In this document: positions 1 through 6,652 of the stretch, piece by piece
Position numbering within the stretch: the stretch's first letter is position 1
How the letters are laid out: each line of letters begins with the position of its first letter
From: an uncultured Eubacteriales bacterium
GTDB taxonomy: Bacteria > Bacillota > Clostridia > Oscillospirales > Oscillospiraceae
NCBI GenBank assembly: GCA_900540545.1
Contig: UQGJ01000034.1
Coordinates: 1 to 25,723 of the forward strand
Direction: 5' to 3'
DNA: 25,723 nt
The notes under the pieces: generated by a model
The model's database searches: none
What the model was told of the DNA's origin: nothing
What the model saw: only the letters and a program-made list of their open reading frames with translations
Translations under genes and position numbers: made by a program

Positions 1-29
1 TCTCAAACGAGAAAGAGGACCCCCGCGCG

Positions 30-59
30 GGAGCGCCGCCCCCCGGAGGGGGACGCTCC
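30..59. other. GC-rich inverted repeat at window edge
   Basis: GGAGCG (30-35) pairs with CGCTCC (54-59), and a C-run pairs with a G-run inside it. A second small hairpin, CCGCCC/GGGCGG, lies at 72-86. No T-tract follows either one. They may be terminator or repeat remnants belonging to whatever lies left of the window; no gene is visible in bases 1-96. Confidence 0.35.
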
Positions 60-96
60 AAACCCTCGTCCCCGCCCTGTGGGCGGACAAAAACAC

Positions 97-132
97 AAAA
101 AAGGACCTCTCCCCTGTTGGGGGAGAGGTCCT
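97..132 (-). terminator. Rho-independent terminator of the crt-hbd unit
   Basis: A perfect 13-bp stem (102-114 with 120-132, loop 115-119) starts 13 bases past the hbd stop. On the minus strand it is followed by a run of T (the A-run at 97-102), the classical intrinsic terminator layout. Confidence 0.85.
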
Positions 133-145
133 CTCTTATCCGCTT

Positions 146-994
146 TTAGCGGGCGTAATCGAAGAAGCCCTTGCCGGTCTTGCGGCCCAGGGTGCCGGCC
201 CGGACCATCTTCCGGATCAGCAGAGAGCAGCGGTACTTGGAGTCGTGGGTCTCGTTATACAGGGTGTCCATGATGGCCTGGCAGACATCCAGGCCGATGA
301 GGTCGCCCAGGGCCAGGGGGCCCATGGGGTGGTTGGCGCCCAGCTTCATGGCGGTGTCGATGCCCTCGGCGGAGGCCACGCCGGTGTACAGCAGGTCGGC
401 GGCCTCGTTAATCATAGGAATCAGAATCTTGTTGACCACGAAGCCGGGGGCCTCGTTGACCTCCACGGGCTCCTTGCCGATCTCCACGGACAGGTCGGCG
501 ATGGTCTTATAGGTCTCGTCGGAGGTGTGGGCGCCGCGGATGACCTCCACCAGCTTCATGACGGTGGCGGGGTTGAAGAAGTGCATACCGATGAACTTGT
601 CGGGGCGCTTGGTGGCGGCGGCGATGGCGGTGATGGAGATGGAGGAGGTGTTGGAGGCCAGGATGGTCTCGGGCTTGCAGATGGCGTCCAGCTCGGCGAA
701 CACGCTCTTCTTGATGTCCAGGTTCTCGATGGCGGCCTCGACCACCAGGTCGGCGTCGGCAGCGGCCTTCAGGTCGGTGGTGAAGCTGATTTTGTCGGTG
801 ATGGCCTTCTTGCCGGCCTCGTCCATCTTGCCCTTGGCGACCAGCTTATCCAGGCCCTTGTTCAGGCGGGCCTCGGAGGCGGCGATGATCTCGTCCTTGA
901 TGTCGCGGACGACCACGTCAAAGCCCTTCTTGGCGAACACCTGGGCGATGTCCAGGCCCATGGTGCCGCCGCCGATGACAACGATCTTCTTCAT
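146..994 (-). CDS. hbd: 3-hydroxybutyryl-CoA dehydrogenase
   Basis: The 282-residue product reduces acetoacetyl-CoA to 3-hydroxybutyryl-CoA in the cytosolic acetyl-CoA-to-butyryl-CoA route. Seen: an N-terminal dinucleotide fold with GGGTMG at 8-13, and the family signature around HFFNPA (138-143). S117, H138, E150 and N188 fall at the positions expected for the catalytic serine, His-Glu pair and asparagine of clostridial Hbd. The length is the family's usual one. The ATG is preceded by an AAGGGGA ribosome binding site. It lies 94 bases downstream of crt on the same strand and ends in an intrinsic terminator, so the two genes are probably co-transcribed. The bcd, etf and thl genes of the pathway are not in this window. 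The call is secure; the cofactor (NADH or NADPH) cannot be decided from the sequence. Confidence 0.96.
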   Translation of the reverse strand: MKKIVVIGGGTMGLDIAQVFAKKGFDVVVRDIKDEIIAASEARLNKGLDKLVAKGKMDEAGKKAITDKISFTTDLKAAADADLVVEAAIENLDIKKSVFAELDAICKPETILASNTSSISITAIAAATKRPDKFIGMHFFNPATVMKLVEVIRGAHTSDETYKTIADLSVEIGKEPVEVNEAPGFVVNKILIPMINEAADLLYTGVASAEGIDTAMKLGANHPMGPLALGDLIGLDVCQAIMDTLYNETHDSKYRCSLLIRKMVRAGTLGRKTGKGFFDYAR

Positions 995-1037
995 GATAGC
1001 ATTTCCCCTTTATGTAATATTTTTTGGTTTTTGGAAC

Positions 1038-1075
1038 GGATTGCCACGCCAGTCTGCGGACTGGCTCGCAATGAC
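1038..1075. repeat. Short dispersed-type hairpin repeat between crt and hbd
   Basis: GCCAGTC (1048-1054) pairs with GACTGGC (1059-1065) around TGCG. Outer bases TTGC/GCAA (1041-1044, 1068-1071) extend the symmetry. The ends GGATTGCC and CGCAATGACA resemble a dispersed intergenic repeat I remember from many bacterial genomes; copy number in this genome cannot be seen here. It sits in the 94-base gap between two functionally linked genes. Confidence 0.5.
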
Positions 1076-1088
1076 AACGGGGAGCGGT

Positions 1089-1865
1089 TTACTTGTTCTG
1101 GAAGTTCTTCTCTGTTCGCTTCTCCAGGAAGGCGCCCATGCCCTCGTCCTTGTCGGCGGTGCCGCAGGTGACGCCGAAGGCCTCGGCCTCGAAGGCGGAG
1201 CCGGTGTGGATGTCGGTCTGCATACCCATGCGGATGCAGCGCTTGGACTCCTTGACGGCGATCTGGGCGTTGGCGCAGATGGCGTTGGCCAGCTCCATGG
1301 CCTTATCCATCAGCTCCTCGGCGGGGTAGACCTCGCTGACCAGGCCGATGGCCTTGGCCTCCTCGGCCTTGATGACCTTGGCGGTGAGGATCAGCTCCAT
1401 GGCCTTGGAGATGCCCACGATGCGGGGCAGGCGCTGGGTGCCGCCGAAGCCGGGGGTGATGCCCAGGCCCACTTCGGGCTGGCCGAACTTGGCCTTCTCG
1501 CTGGCCAGACGGATGTCGCAGGCCATGCTCAGCTCGCAGCCGCCGCCCAGAGCGAAGCCGTTCACCGCGGCGATGACGGGCTTGGAGAGGTTCTCCAGCT
1601 TGAGGAAGACGTTCCCGCCGTGGACGCCGAACTTCTTGCCGTCGGCGGAGGAGAACTCCTTCATCTCGCCGATGTCGGCGCCCGCCACAAAGGAGCGGCC
1701 CGCGCCGGTGAGGATGACGACGTAGATGTCGTCATTGGCCTCCACCTGGTCCAGGACGGCGTCCAGGTCGGTGAGGACCTGGCTGTTGAGGGCGTTGAGC
1801 GCCTCCTGCCGGTCGATGGTCATGACGCCCACGTGGCCCTGCTGTTCCAATTTGACAAATCCCAT
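1089..1865 (-). CDS. crt: 3-hydroxybutyryl-CoA dehydratase (crotonase)
   Basis: The 258-residue enoyl-CoA hydratase/isomerase-fold protein dehydrates 3-hydroxybutyryl-CoA to crotonyl-CoA, the step after Hbd. Seen: the oxyanion-hole segments AGADIGEM (61-68) and FALGGGCE (104-111), and the two glutamates used by crotonases, E111 and E131 (in PEVGLG). The length is typical of short-chain crotonases. AAGGAGG lies 9 bases before the ATG. A promoter lies just upstream (1927-1955), so crt is the first gene of a crt-hbd unit. Its pairing with hbd favours crotonase of the butyrate pathway over a beta-oxidation hydratase, although the fold alone does not separate the two. Confidence 0.95.
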   Translation of the reverse strand: MGFVKLEQQGHVGVMTIDRQEALNALNSQVLTDLDAVLDQVEANDDIYVVILTGAGRSFVAGADIGEMKEFSSADGKKFGVHGGNVFLKLENLSKPVIAAVNGFALGGGCELSMACDIRLASEKAKFGQPEVGLGITPGFGGTQRLPRIVGISKAMELILTAKVIKAEEAKAIGLVSEVYPAEELMDKAMELANAICANAQIAVKESKRCIRMGMQTDIHTGSAFEAEAFGVTCGTADKDEGMGAFLEKRTEKNFQNK

Positions 1866-1926
1866 TGCTTTTTTGCCTCCTTAATCATGCGTTTCACGCT
1901 GTTAACATAGGCTTTTCGCATGTTCT

Positions 1927-1955
1927 AGTATATCCTGTTTACCCCCAATGCGCAA
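1927..1955 (-). promoter_or_regulatory. Candidate sigma-A promoter of crt-hbd
   Basis: On the minus strand TTGCGC (-35, 1950-1955) and TATACT (-10, 1927-1932) are separated by 17 bases. The leader between it and the crt ATG contains the palindrome TGTTAACA near 1900. That palindrome does not fit the longer Rex operator consensus I remember, so no regulator is assigned. Confidence 0.55.
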
Positions 1956-2018
1956 GAGGCAAAAAGGGAAAAATCTTCGTTCCGAAAGCCCTATGGTTAT
2001 CGAAGAAAAGGCATTTTT

Positions 2019-2056
2019 TACGGTGCTTCTGATTGGTAGAACCAATTTACACCGTA
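2019..2056. other. Two-tier hairpin between DUF554 gene and crt
   Basis: TACGGTG (2019-2025) pairs with CACCGTA (2050-2056), and ATTGGT (2032-2037) pairs with ACCAAT (2041-2046). On the minus strand, where the upstream DUF554 gene is read, no T-tract follows. On the plus strand only ATTTTC follows. It is therefore a poor intrinsic terminator and may be a repeat or an RNA processing structure. Confidence 0.4.
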
Positions 2057-2059
2057 TTT

Positions 2060-2779
2060 TCAGAACATCTGCCCCGCCAATCCCGTCACGAACTCCACCG
2101 CGGGGAGGTACAGCAGGGGCAAAAAGATGGCGGGGAGCATGTTGCCCACCTTGATTTTCCCCTTGCCCAGGCCCAGCATGTTGAAGCCCATGCCCATGAT
2201 GATGGTGCCGCCCACGGCGCTCATCTCCACGATGGCGGCCTGGGCCATGAAGGGCCCCACCCAGCTGAAGAGGAGGGTCAGCGCCCCCTGGTACAGGAGG
2301 ATGGCCGCCGCCGAGAAGGCCACGCCCACGCCCATGGTGGCGGCGAAGGTGATGGAGGTGACCCCGTCCATGACCCCCTTGGTGACCAGGATGGACCAGT
2401 CGCCGTGGATGCCCGCCTCCATGGCCCCCATGATGGCCATGGAGCCCACGCAGAAGAGGACGGAGGCGGTGACGAAGCCCTCGGTGAAACGGCTGTTGCC
2501 CCCGTCCTTCACCAGCTTCCGCCGCAGCAGCTCCCCCACCCCGTCCAGCCGGTCCTCGATGCGCAGGGCTTCCCCCAGGACGGTGCCCAGGACCATGCAG
2601 ATGATGACGCAGAGGGTGTTCTGGGTCCCGATGGCGGAGGAGACGCCCATGCCCACCACGCACAGGCCCAGGGCGTGGGTGAGGATGGTGATGAACCGCT
2701 CGCTGATGCGGTTTTTGAACAGGAGGCCCAAGAAGCTGCCCAGGAGGACCAGGGCGGCGTTGATGATGGTGGCTGGCAT
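2060..2779 (-). CDS. DUF554 family integral membrane protein
   Basis: The 239-residue protein is almost entirely hydrophobic, with about seven predicted membrane segments. Its start (MPATIINAALVLLGSFLGLL) and the glycine-rich segments around SMAIMGAMEAG and GGTIIMGMGFNMLG match the DUF554/YdfK-like family as I remember it. Function is not established; a transport role is only suggested by topology. An AAGGGGA site precedes the ATG. The gene has its own promoter (2813-2841), back to back with that of the two-component operon. No operon partner is evident, as the next minus-strand gene (crt) has its own promoter. Confidence 0.8.
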   Translation of the reverse strand: MPATIINAALVLLGSFLGLLFKNRISERFITILTHALGLCVVGMGVSSAIGTQNTLCVIICMVLGTVLGEALRIEDRLDGVGELLRRKLVKDGGNSRFTEGFVTASVLFCVGSMAIMGAMEAGIHGDWSILVTKGVMDGVTSITFAATMGVGVAFSAAAILLYQGALTLLFSWVGPFMAQAAIVEMSAVGGTIIMGMGFNMLGLGKGKIKVGNMLPAIFLPLLYLPAVEFVTGLAGQMF

Positions 2780-2812
2780 GGTATTGTCCCCTTTTTCGGT
2801 GTTATCTTTGGC

Positions 2813-2841
2813 ATCATACCACGATTCTGTATTGGAGTAAA
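2813..2841 (-). promoter_or_regulatory. Candidate promoter of the DUF554 gene
   Basis: On the minus strand TTTACT (-35, 2836-2841) and TATGAT (-10, 2813-2818) have a 17-base spacer, 34 bases before the ATG. Confidence 0.55.
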
Positions 2842-2858
2842 GCGGGAAAGCGGGTGGC

Positions 2859-2887
2859 TTGCCAGACGGCGCCGTTTTCGGTACAAT
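2859..2887 (+). promoter_or_regulatory. Promoter of the two-component operon
   Basis: TTGCCA (2859-2864) and TACAAT (2882-2887) are spaced by 17 bases, each one mismatch from the sigma-A consensus. The predicted leader is about 60 bases before the TTG start of the regulator gene. Confidence 0.65.
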
Positions 2888-2953
2888 GGGGGCGAAACTT
2901 TGCCGTTTGGATGCCGGAATGAGGTATCCTGCAAAAAGCGAGGGGGGACAACC

Positions 2954-3619
2954 TTGATACAGATTCTAATCGTGGAGGACGAGAGGGCCATTTCCAACCT
3001 CATCCGGCTGAGTCTGACCAAAGAGGGGTACGGCTGCACCTGCGCCCACGACGGGGCCGAGTGCGCCAACCTGCTGGAGGAGCACCGCTACGACCTGATA
3101 CTGCTGGACGTGATGCTGCCCCATATCGACGGATTCGAGCTGATGGAGTACATCCGGCCCATGGAGATACCCGTCATTTTCATCACCGCCAAAAACGCAG
3201 TGGCCGACCGGGTCAGGGGCCTGCGGGCCGGGGCGGAGGACTACATCGTCAAGCCCTTTGAGATCGTGGAGCTGCTGGCAAGGGTGGACGTGGTGCTGCG
3301 CCGCTACCACAAAAACGACGCCCTGCTGCGGGTGGGCGGGCTGGAGATAGACCCCTACGCCATGCGGGTGCGGCGGGACGGGGCCGACATCCCGCTGACA
3401 AAAAAGGAGTACGACCTGCTGCTCCTCTTCGCCCAGAACCCCCGGCGGGCGCTGTTCCGGGAGACCATCTATGAGCGGGTGTGGGGGGAGGAGTTCCCCT
3501 TCGGCAGCAAGACGGTGGACCTCCACGTCCAGCGCCTGCGGAAAAAGGTGGGCTGGGAGGAGCAGTTACAGGCGGTGAACAAGGTGGGCTACCGGCTGGA
3601 GGTGCGGGATGAAGTTTAG
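2954..3619 (+). CDS. OmpR/PhoB-family response regulator
   Basis: A 221-residue DNA-binding response regulator, the output of the kinase encoded next. Receiver domain (about 1-115): acidic pair E8/D9, phospho-acceptor D52 in LLDVMLP, T78 and K100 (YIVKPFE). Winged-helix output domain (about 125-218): LTKKEYDLLLLFAQNP and KTVDLHVQRLRKKVG. The frame is open far upstream, but the receiver domain begins at the TTG at 2954, which is preceded by GAGGGGGG at a good distance; TTG is therefore taken as the start. Its 3' end overlaps the kinase gene by 11 bases, so the two are translationally linked. The target genes are unknown; its own operon and the downstream carboxypeptidase gene are candidates. 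Confidence 0.92.
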   Translation: MIQILIVEDERAISNLIRLSLTKEGYGCTCAHDGAECANLLEEHRYDLILLDVMLPHIDGFELMEYIRPMEIPVIFITAKNAVADRVRGLRAGAEDYIVKPFEIVELLARVDVVLRRYHKNDALLRVGGLEIDPYAMRVRRDGADIPLTKKEYDLLLLFAQNPRRALFRETIYERVWGEEFPFGSKTVDLHVQRLRKKVGWEEQLQAVNKVGYRLEVRDEV

Positions 3620-5006
3620 CCTCAAAATGACCCTGGGCATGGTGGGGCTGCTGTCCGTCCTCTTCGGCGCGGGGGGCAGCCTGCTCATCTCGGCCTCCTT
3701 CCAGACCTCCCTGGACCGGGAGCGGGAGGAGGCCTACCGCACCTATCAGATGGTGCTGGGGACCCTTCAGGTGGTCAACACGGTGGGCGGCCCCTCGGAC
3801 TATCCGGGCATCGCCCGGACCCTGGGGGAGCTGTCCGGCCAGCGGGCCGGGTCCTGGACGGCCCTGCGGCTGGGCTCCGCCACGGAGAACATCTATACCT
3901 ACGGCCCCGCCATCCCGGCGGGGGCGGAGCCGGCCCGGGCGGACATCGTCACCATCCGGTATGTCTCCGCCGGGCCGGAGGACCACGCCCTGGTCCTCTC
4001 CGGCGCTCTGGACGCGGGGCGGGAGACCCTCTACCTGGACATGGCCCGGGACATCTCCCCCCTCTTCGAGACCCGGCTGGCCCAGGAGCAGACCTACCGG
4101 GCCGCCTTCCTGCTCATGGTGGGGCTGTGCGCGGTGCTGTCCTTCGGGCTGTCCCGGCTGCTGACCCAGCCCCTGGTGGGGCTGTCCAACGCCTCCCGGG
4201 CCATCGCCGCCGGAAAGCTGGGCACCCGGGCCAGGGTGCGGTCCAACGACGAGGTGGGCCTGGTGGCCCGGGACTTCAACGCCATGGCCCAGGCGCTGGA
4301 GGACAACATCGGACAACTGAAAGCCTCGGTGGAGCGGCAGGAGCGGTTCCTGGGCGGCTTCGCCCATGAGCTGAAAACCCCCATGACCTCCATCATCGGC
4401 TACGCCGACCTCCTCCGGGGCCAGACCCTCAGCGCCGAGGAGCAGGTCCAGGCGGCCAACTATATCTTCACCGAGGGCAGGCGGCTGGAAAACCTGTCCC
4501 AGAAGCTGCTGGAGCTGCTGGTGGTGAAGCAGGGGGAGGTCCCCCTCTCCCCTGTCCGGCCCGCCGCCCTCATTCAGGGGCTGCTGGCCCACCTGGGGCC
4601 GGTGTACGCCCGGCAGGGCATCACCCTGACCTGCCACTGCGCCGACGGGGTGTGCCTGCTGGAGCCGGAGCTGGTGAAGTCCCTGCTGCTGAACCTGTGG
4701 GACAACGCCCGGAAGGCCATGGACGGGCGGGGCGGGGTCATCGAGGTGCGGTCGGACATGCTGCCCGACGGCTGCCGCATCGCCGTCCGGGACACCGGGC
4801 GGGGCATCCCGCCGGACGCCCTGGACCACCTCACCGAGGCCTTTTACCGGGTGGACAAGTCCCGGGCCAGGGAGCAGGGCGGGGTGGGTCTGGGGCTGGC
4901 CCTGTGCCGGGAGATCGCGGATCTCCACGGGGGCGGCCTGCGGTTCGAGAGTACCGTGGGCGCGGGCACCACGGTGACAGTGGAGCTGAGAGGAGGTGCG
5001 GCATGA
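3609..5006 (+). CDS. Membrane sensor histidine kinase
   Basis: A 465-residue HisKA/HATPase kinase, the partner of the preceding regulator. Layout: membrane helix 1 at about 8-30; an extracellular segment of roughly 130 residues with no recognised sensor fold; helix 2 at about 164-185; a HAMP linker to about 238; the phospho-acceptor H253 in FAHELKTPM; N-box N362/N366; G1 box DTGRGI (395-400); G2 box GVGLGL (425-430). All catalytic boxes are present. The start overlaps the regulator gene and the stop overlaps the next gene in ATGA, so all three are one operon. The signal sensed is unknown; cell-envelope stress is only a guess from the adjacent VanY-like gene. Confidence 0.93.
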   Translation: MKFSLKMTLGMVGLLSVLFGAGGSLLISASFQTSLDREREEAYRTYQMVLGTLQVVNTVGGPSDYPGIARTLGELSGQRAGSWTALRLGSATENIYTYGPAIPAGAEPARADIVTIRYVSAGPEDHALVLSGALDAGRETLYLDMARDISPLFETRLAQEQTYRAAFLLMVGLCAVLSFGLSRLLTQPLVGLSNASRAIAAGKLGTRARVRSNDEVGLVARDFNAMAQALEDNIGQLKASVERQERFLGGFAHELKTPMTSIIGYADLLRGQTLSAEEQVQAANYIFTEGRRLENLSQKLLELLVVKQGEVPLSPVRPAALIQGLLAHLGPVYARQGITLTCHCADGVCLLEPELVKSLLLNLWDNARKAMDGRGGVIEVRSDMLPDGCRIAVRDTGRGIPPDALDHLTEAFYRVDKSRAREQGGVGLGLALCREIADLHGGGLRFESTVGAGTTVTVELRGGAA

Positions 5007-5725
5007 GGCGCGCGGTCCGGCTGCTCCCTGTCCTCTGCACCCTCCTGCTGGTGGGGCTGGGGGCCGGGATGCCCCGGCTGGCAGCTCTGGCCCTGGACCG
5101 GGGGCTGGCCCGGGAGGTCAGCCAGCGGGAGGCCCCCTCCGTCTCCCTGGAACTGCTCCAGGACGCGGACTTCTTCCACACGCTGGAGCTGTTCCAGCGC
5201 CGGACCTCCCAAATCCAGCTGAGCGAGGGCTACCGGATGACGGCGGAGGAGGCCGCCCAGGCGGCCCAGGCCATCCTGGCGGACCTGTGGACGGGGGTCC
5301 CGGCGGACGCCGCCCTGGAGACCATCCCCTACCTGTTCTCCAACGCCGACACCCAGAACACCTCCGGGGTCTTTTGGCGGTGCGCCTGGGACAGCGGCGG
5401 TAAGGCGGAGGCCCAGCTGCTGTGGCTGGACGACCAGACCGGGCTGATGGTGGGGTTCCAGGGCGCCTTCCATGGGGCCGTTCTGGACGAGAAATACGCC
5501 GTGTTCCAGGAGCCGGCCACGGCGGTGGCGGAATACTGCCGTCTGAATTACCCGGTGGAAACGGTCAAGCTGGCCCTGGAGACCTCCGACAACTATCTGG
5601 CCGCACATCCGGAGAGCGACGCCCCGGCCTACATCCTGTCCCTGGTCCGGGATGAGGACGGCCGGGAGGTCGTCCTCCGGCTCCCCCTGTGGACCACAGG
5701 GCGGTGGGTCAATTTTAACCTGTGA
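5003..5725 (+). CDS. Exported protein of unknown function, third gene of the two-component operon
   Basis: 240 residues, not recognised. An N-terminal hydrophobic stretch (about 6-30, RLLPVLCTLLLVGLG) after two arginines looks like a signal peptide or membrane anchor. The remainder is soluble, with a helical region around EEAAQAAQAIL and a C-terminal half rich in aromatic and beta-prone segments. There is no lipobox cysteine at the expected place. The ATG overlaps the kinase stop (ATGA) and follows GAGAGGAGG, so it is made together with the kinase. A role as an extracytoplasmic accessory or modulator of the kinase is plausible from position only. Confidence 0.75.
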   Translation: MRRAVRLLPVLCTLLLVGLGAGMPRLAALALDRGLAREVSQREAPSVSLELLQDADFFHTLELFQRRTSQIQLSEGYRMTAEEAAQAAQAILADLWTGVPADAALETIPYLFSNADTQNTSGVFWRCAWDSGGKAEAQLLWLDDQTGLMVGFQGAFHGAVLDEKYAVFQEPATAVAEYCRLNYPVETVKLALETSDNYLAAHPESDAPAYILSLVRDEDGREVVLRLPLWTTGRWVNFNL

Positions 5726-5762
5726 TGCCGTTTTGATGGCGGTCCGTTGCCGGGCGGATACG

Positions 5763-5807
5763 ACACCCTTCTATGCTGTTGTACAAACAGATGGAAGGGT
5801 GTTTTTT
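5763..5807 (+). terminator. Intrinsic terminator that also buries the next gene's ribosome binding site
   Basis: ACACCCTTC (5763-5771) pairs with GAAGGGTGT (5794-5802). The stem continues through T-G, A-T and T-A pairs, one bulged G, and CTGTT/AACAG (5776-5780 with 5786-5790). Six T follow (5802-5807), and the ATG of the next gene starts at 5808. The only Shine-Dalgarno-like sequence of that gene, GGAAGGG (5793-5799), is inside the 3' arm. Confidence 0.8.
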
Positions 5808-6590
5808 ATGTACCGAAGAAACAGACGCCGCCGTCAGGCGCGGCGGAACAAGACGCTGCTGGCCGGGGCCCTGGTCTCCGGCTGCCTCCTGCTGGGGGCG
5901 GCCCAGGCCCTGAGCGGGCCGCCCGCACCGGTCCCCGTGGTCCCGGACACGCCCCGGCTCACGTTGGCGCTCACCGCTCCGCCGGTCCAGGCCACCCCGG
6001 CGGCGGAGCCGTCCCCCACCCCGGACGCGGCGCTGTGGAACCTGGCCCTGGTCAACCCCTGGACGCCCCTGCCGGAGGACTACCAGGTGACCCTGACCAC
6101 GCTGAAAAACGGGCACTCCGTGGACGAGCGGTGCTATCCCGACCTCCAGGCCATGATGGACGGCTGCCGGGCGGCGGGGCTGCAGCCGGTCATCTGCTCC
6201 TCCTACCGCACCCAGGAGAAGCAGACCCGGCTCTACAACAACCAGGTGGACAAGCTGGTGGCCCGGGGGTACTCCCGCGCCGACGCCGAGGCGGAGGCGG
6301 GCAAGGCCGTGGCCGTCCCCGGCACCAGCGAGCATCAGCTTGGGCTGGCGGTGGACATCGTGGACCTGTCCAACCAGAACCTGAACGAGAGCCAGGAGGA
6401 CACCGCCGTCCAGAAATGGCTGATGGAGCACTGCTGGGAGTACGGCTTCATCCTCCGCTACCCCAGCGGCAAGAGCGACATCACCGGCATCATCTATGAG
6501 CCCTGGCACTACCGCTACGTGGGCAGAGAGGCCGCCCTGGACATCCGGGCGCAGGGGGTCTGCCTGGAGGAATACCTGGGCGCGGACTGA
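5808..6590 (+). CDS. VanY-like D-alanyl-D-alanine carboxypeptidase (peptidase M15B)
   Basis: 260 residues. It would trim the terminal D-alanine from peptidoglycan stem peptides outside the membrane. Seen: an arginine-rich start followed by a hydrophobic anchor (about 15-36), a proline-rich linker (about 37-75), then the M15B domain with SSYRT (131-135), zinc ligands H176 and D183 in SEHQLGLAVD, and catalytic E231 with zinc ligand H234 in EPWHY. All zinc and catalytic residues are present. The frame is open upstream, but the ATG at 5808 is the one that leaves a normal signal anchor. The start codon directly abuts the T-tract of a terminator-like hairpin, so expression is probably conditional. 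Vancomycin resistance should not be inferred: no vanA/B/G ligase or vanX is nearby. Confidence 0.88.
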   Translation: MYRRNRRRRQARRNKTLLAGALVSGCLLLGAAQALSGPPAPVPVVPDTPRLTLALTAPPVQATPAAEPSPTPDAALWNLALVNPWTPLPEDYQVTLTTLKNGHSVDERCYPDLQAMMDGCRAAGLQPVICSSYRTQEKQTRLYNNQVDKLVARGYSRADAEAEAGKAVAVPGTSEHQLGLAVDIVDLSNQNLNESQEDTAVQKWLMEHCWEYGFILRYPSGKSDITGIIYEPWHYRYVGREAALDIRAQGVCLEEYLGAD

Positions 6591-6609
6591 CCGCGCAGGT
6601 CTCATGTTT

Positions 6610-6644
6610 CCCCCTCCCTGCTCATATAGTAGGCAGGAAGGGGG
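6610..6644 (+). promoter_or_regulatory. Hairpin enclosing the ribosome binding site of the flippase gene
   Basis: CCCCCTCCCTGC (6610-6621) pairs with GCAGGAAGGGGG (6633-6644) with a single mismatch. The Shine-Dalgarno GGAAGGGGGG of the downstream TTG-start gene is in the 3' arm. There is no T-tract, so it is more likely to control translation than termination. Confidence 0.55.
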
Positions 6645-6652
6645 GCGAATCC

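Noticed and set aside
525..1910. 461-codon plus-strand frame over hbd and crt
   Set aside because: It is the complementary shadow of two clearly identified genes.
1895..1910. Rex operator in the crt leader
   Set aside because: Only the 8-bp core TGTTAACA is present; the longer spaced consensus half-sites are missing.
3249..4928. 559-codon minus-strand open frame opposite the histidine kinase
   Set aside because: Composition is dominated by Gly, Gln, Pro and Leu with no motif, while the plus-strand frame has every kinase box.
5808..6590. Vancomycin resistance locus
   Set aside because: VanY-like carboxypeptidases are common housekeeping or sporulation enzymes. No vanH, van ligase or vanX gene is present, and the nearby two-component system is not specifically VanRS-like.
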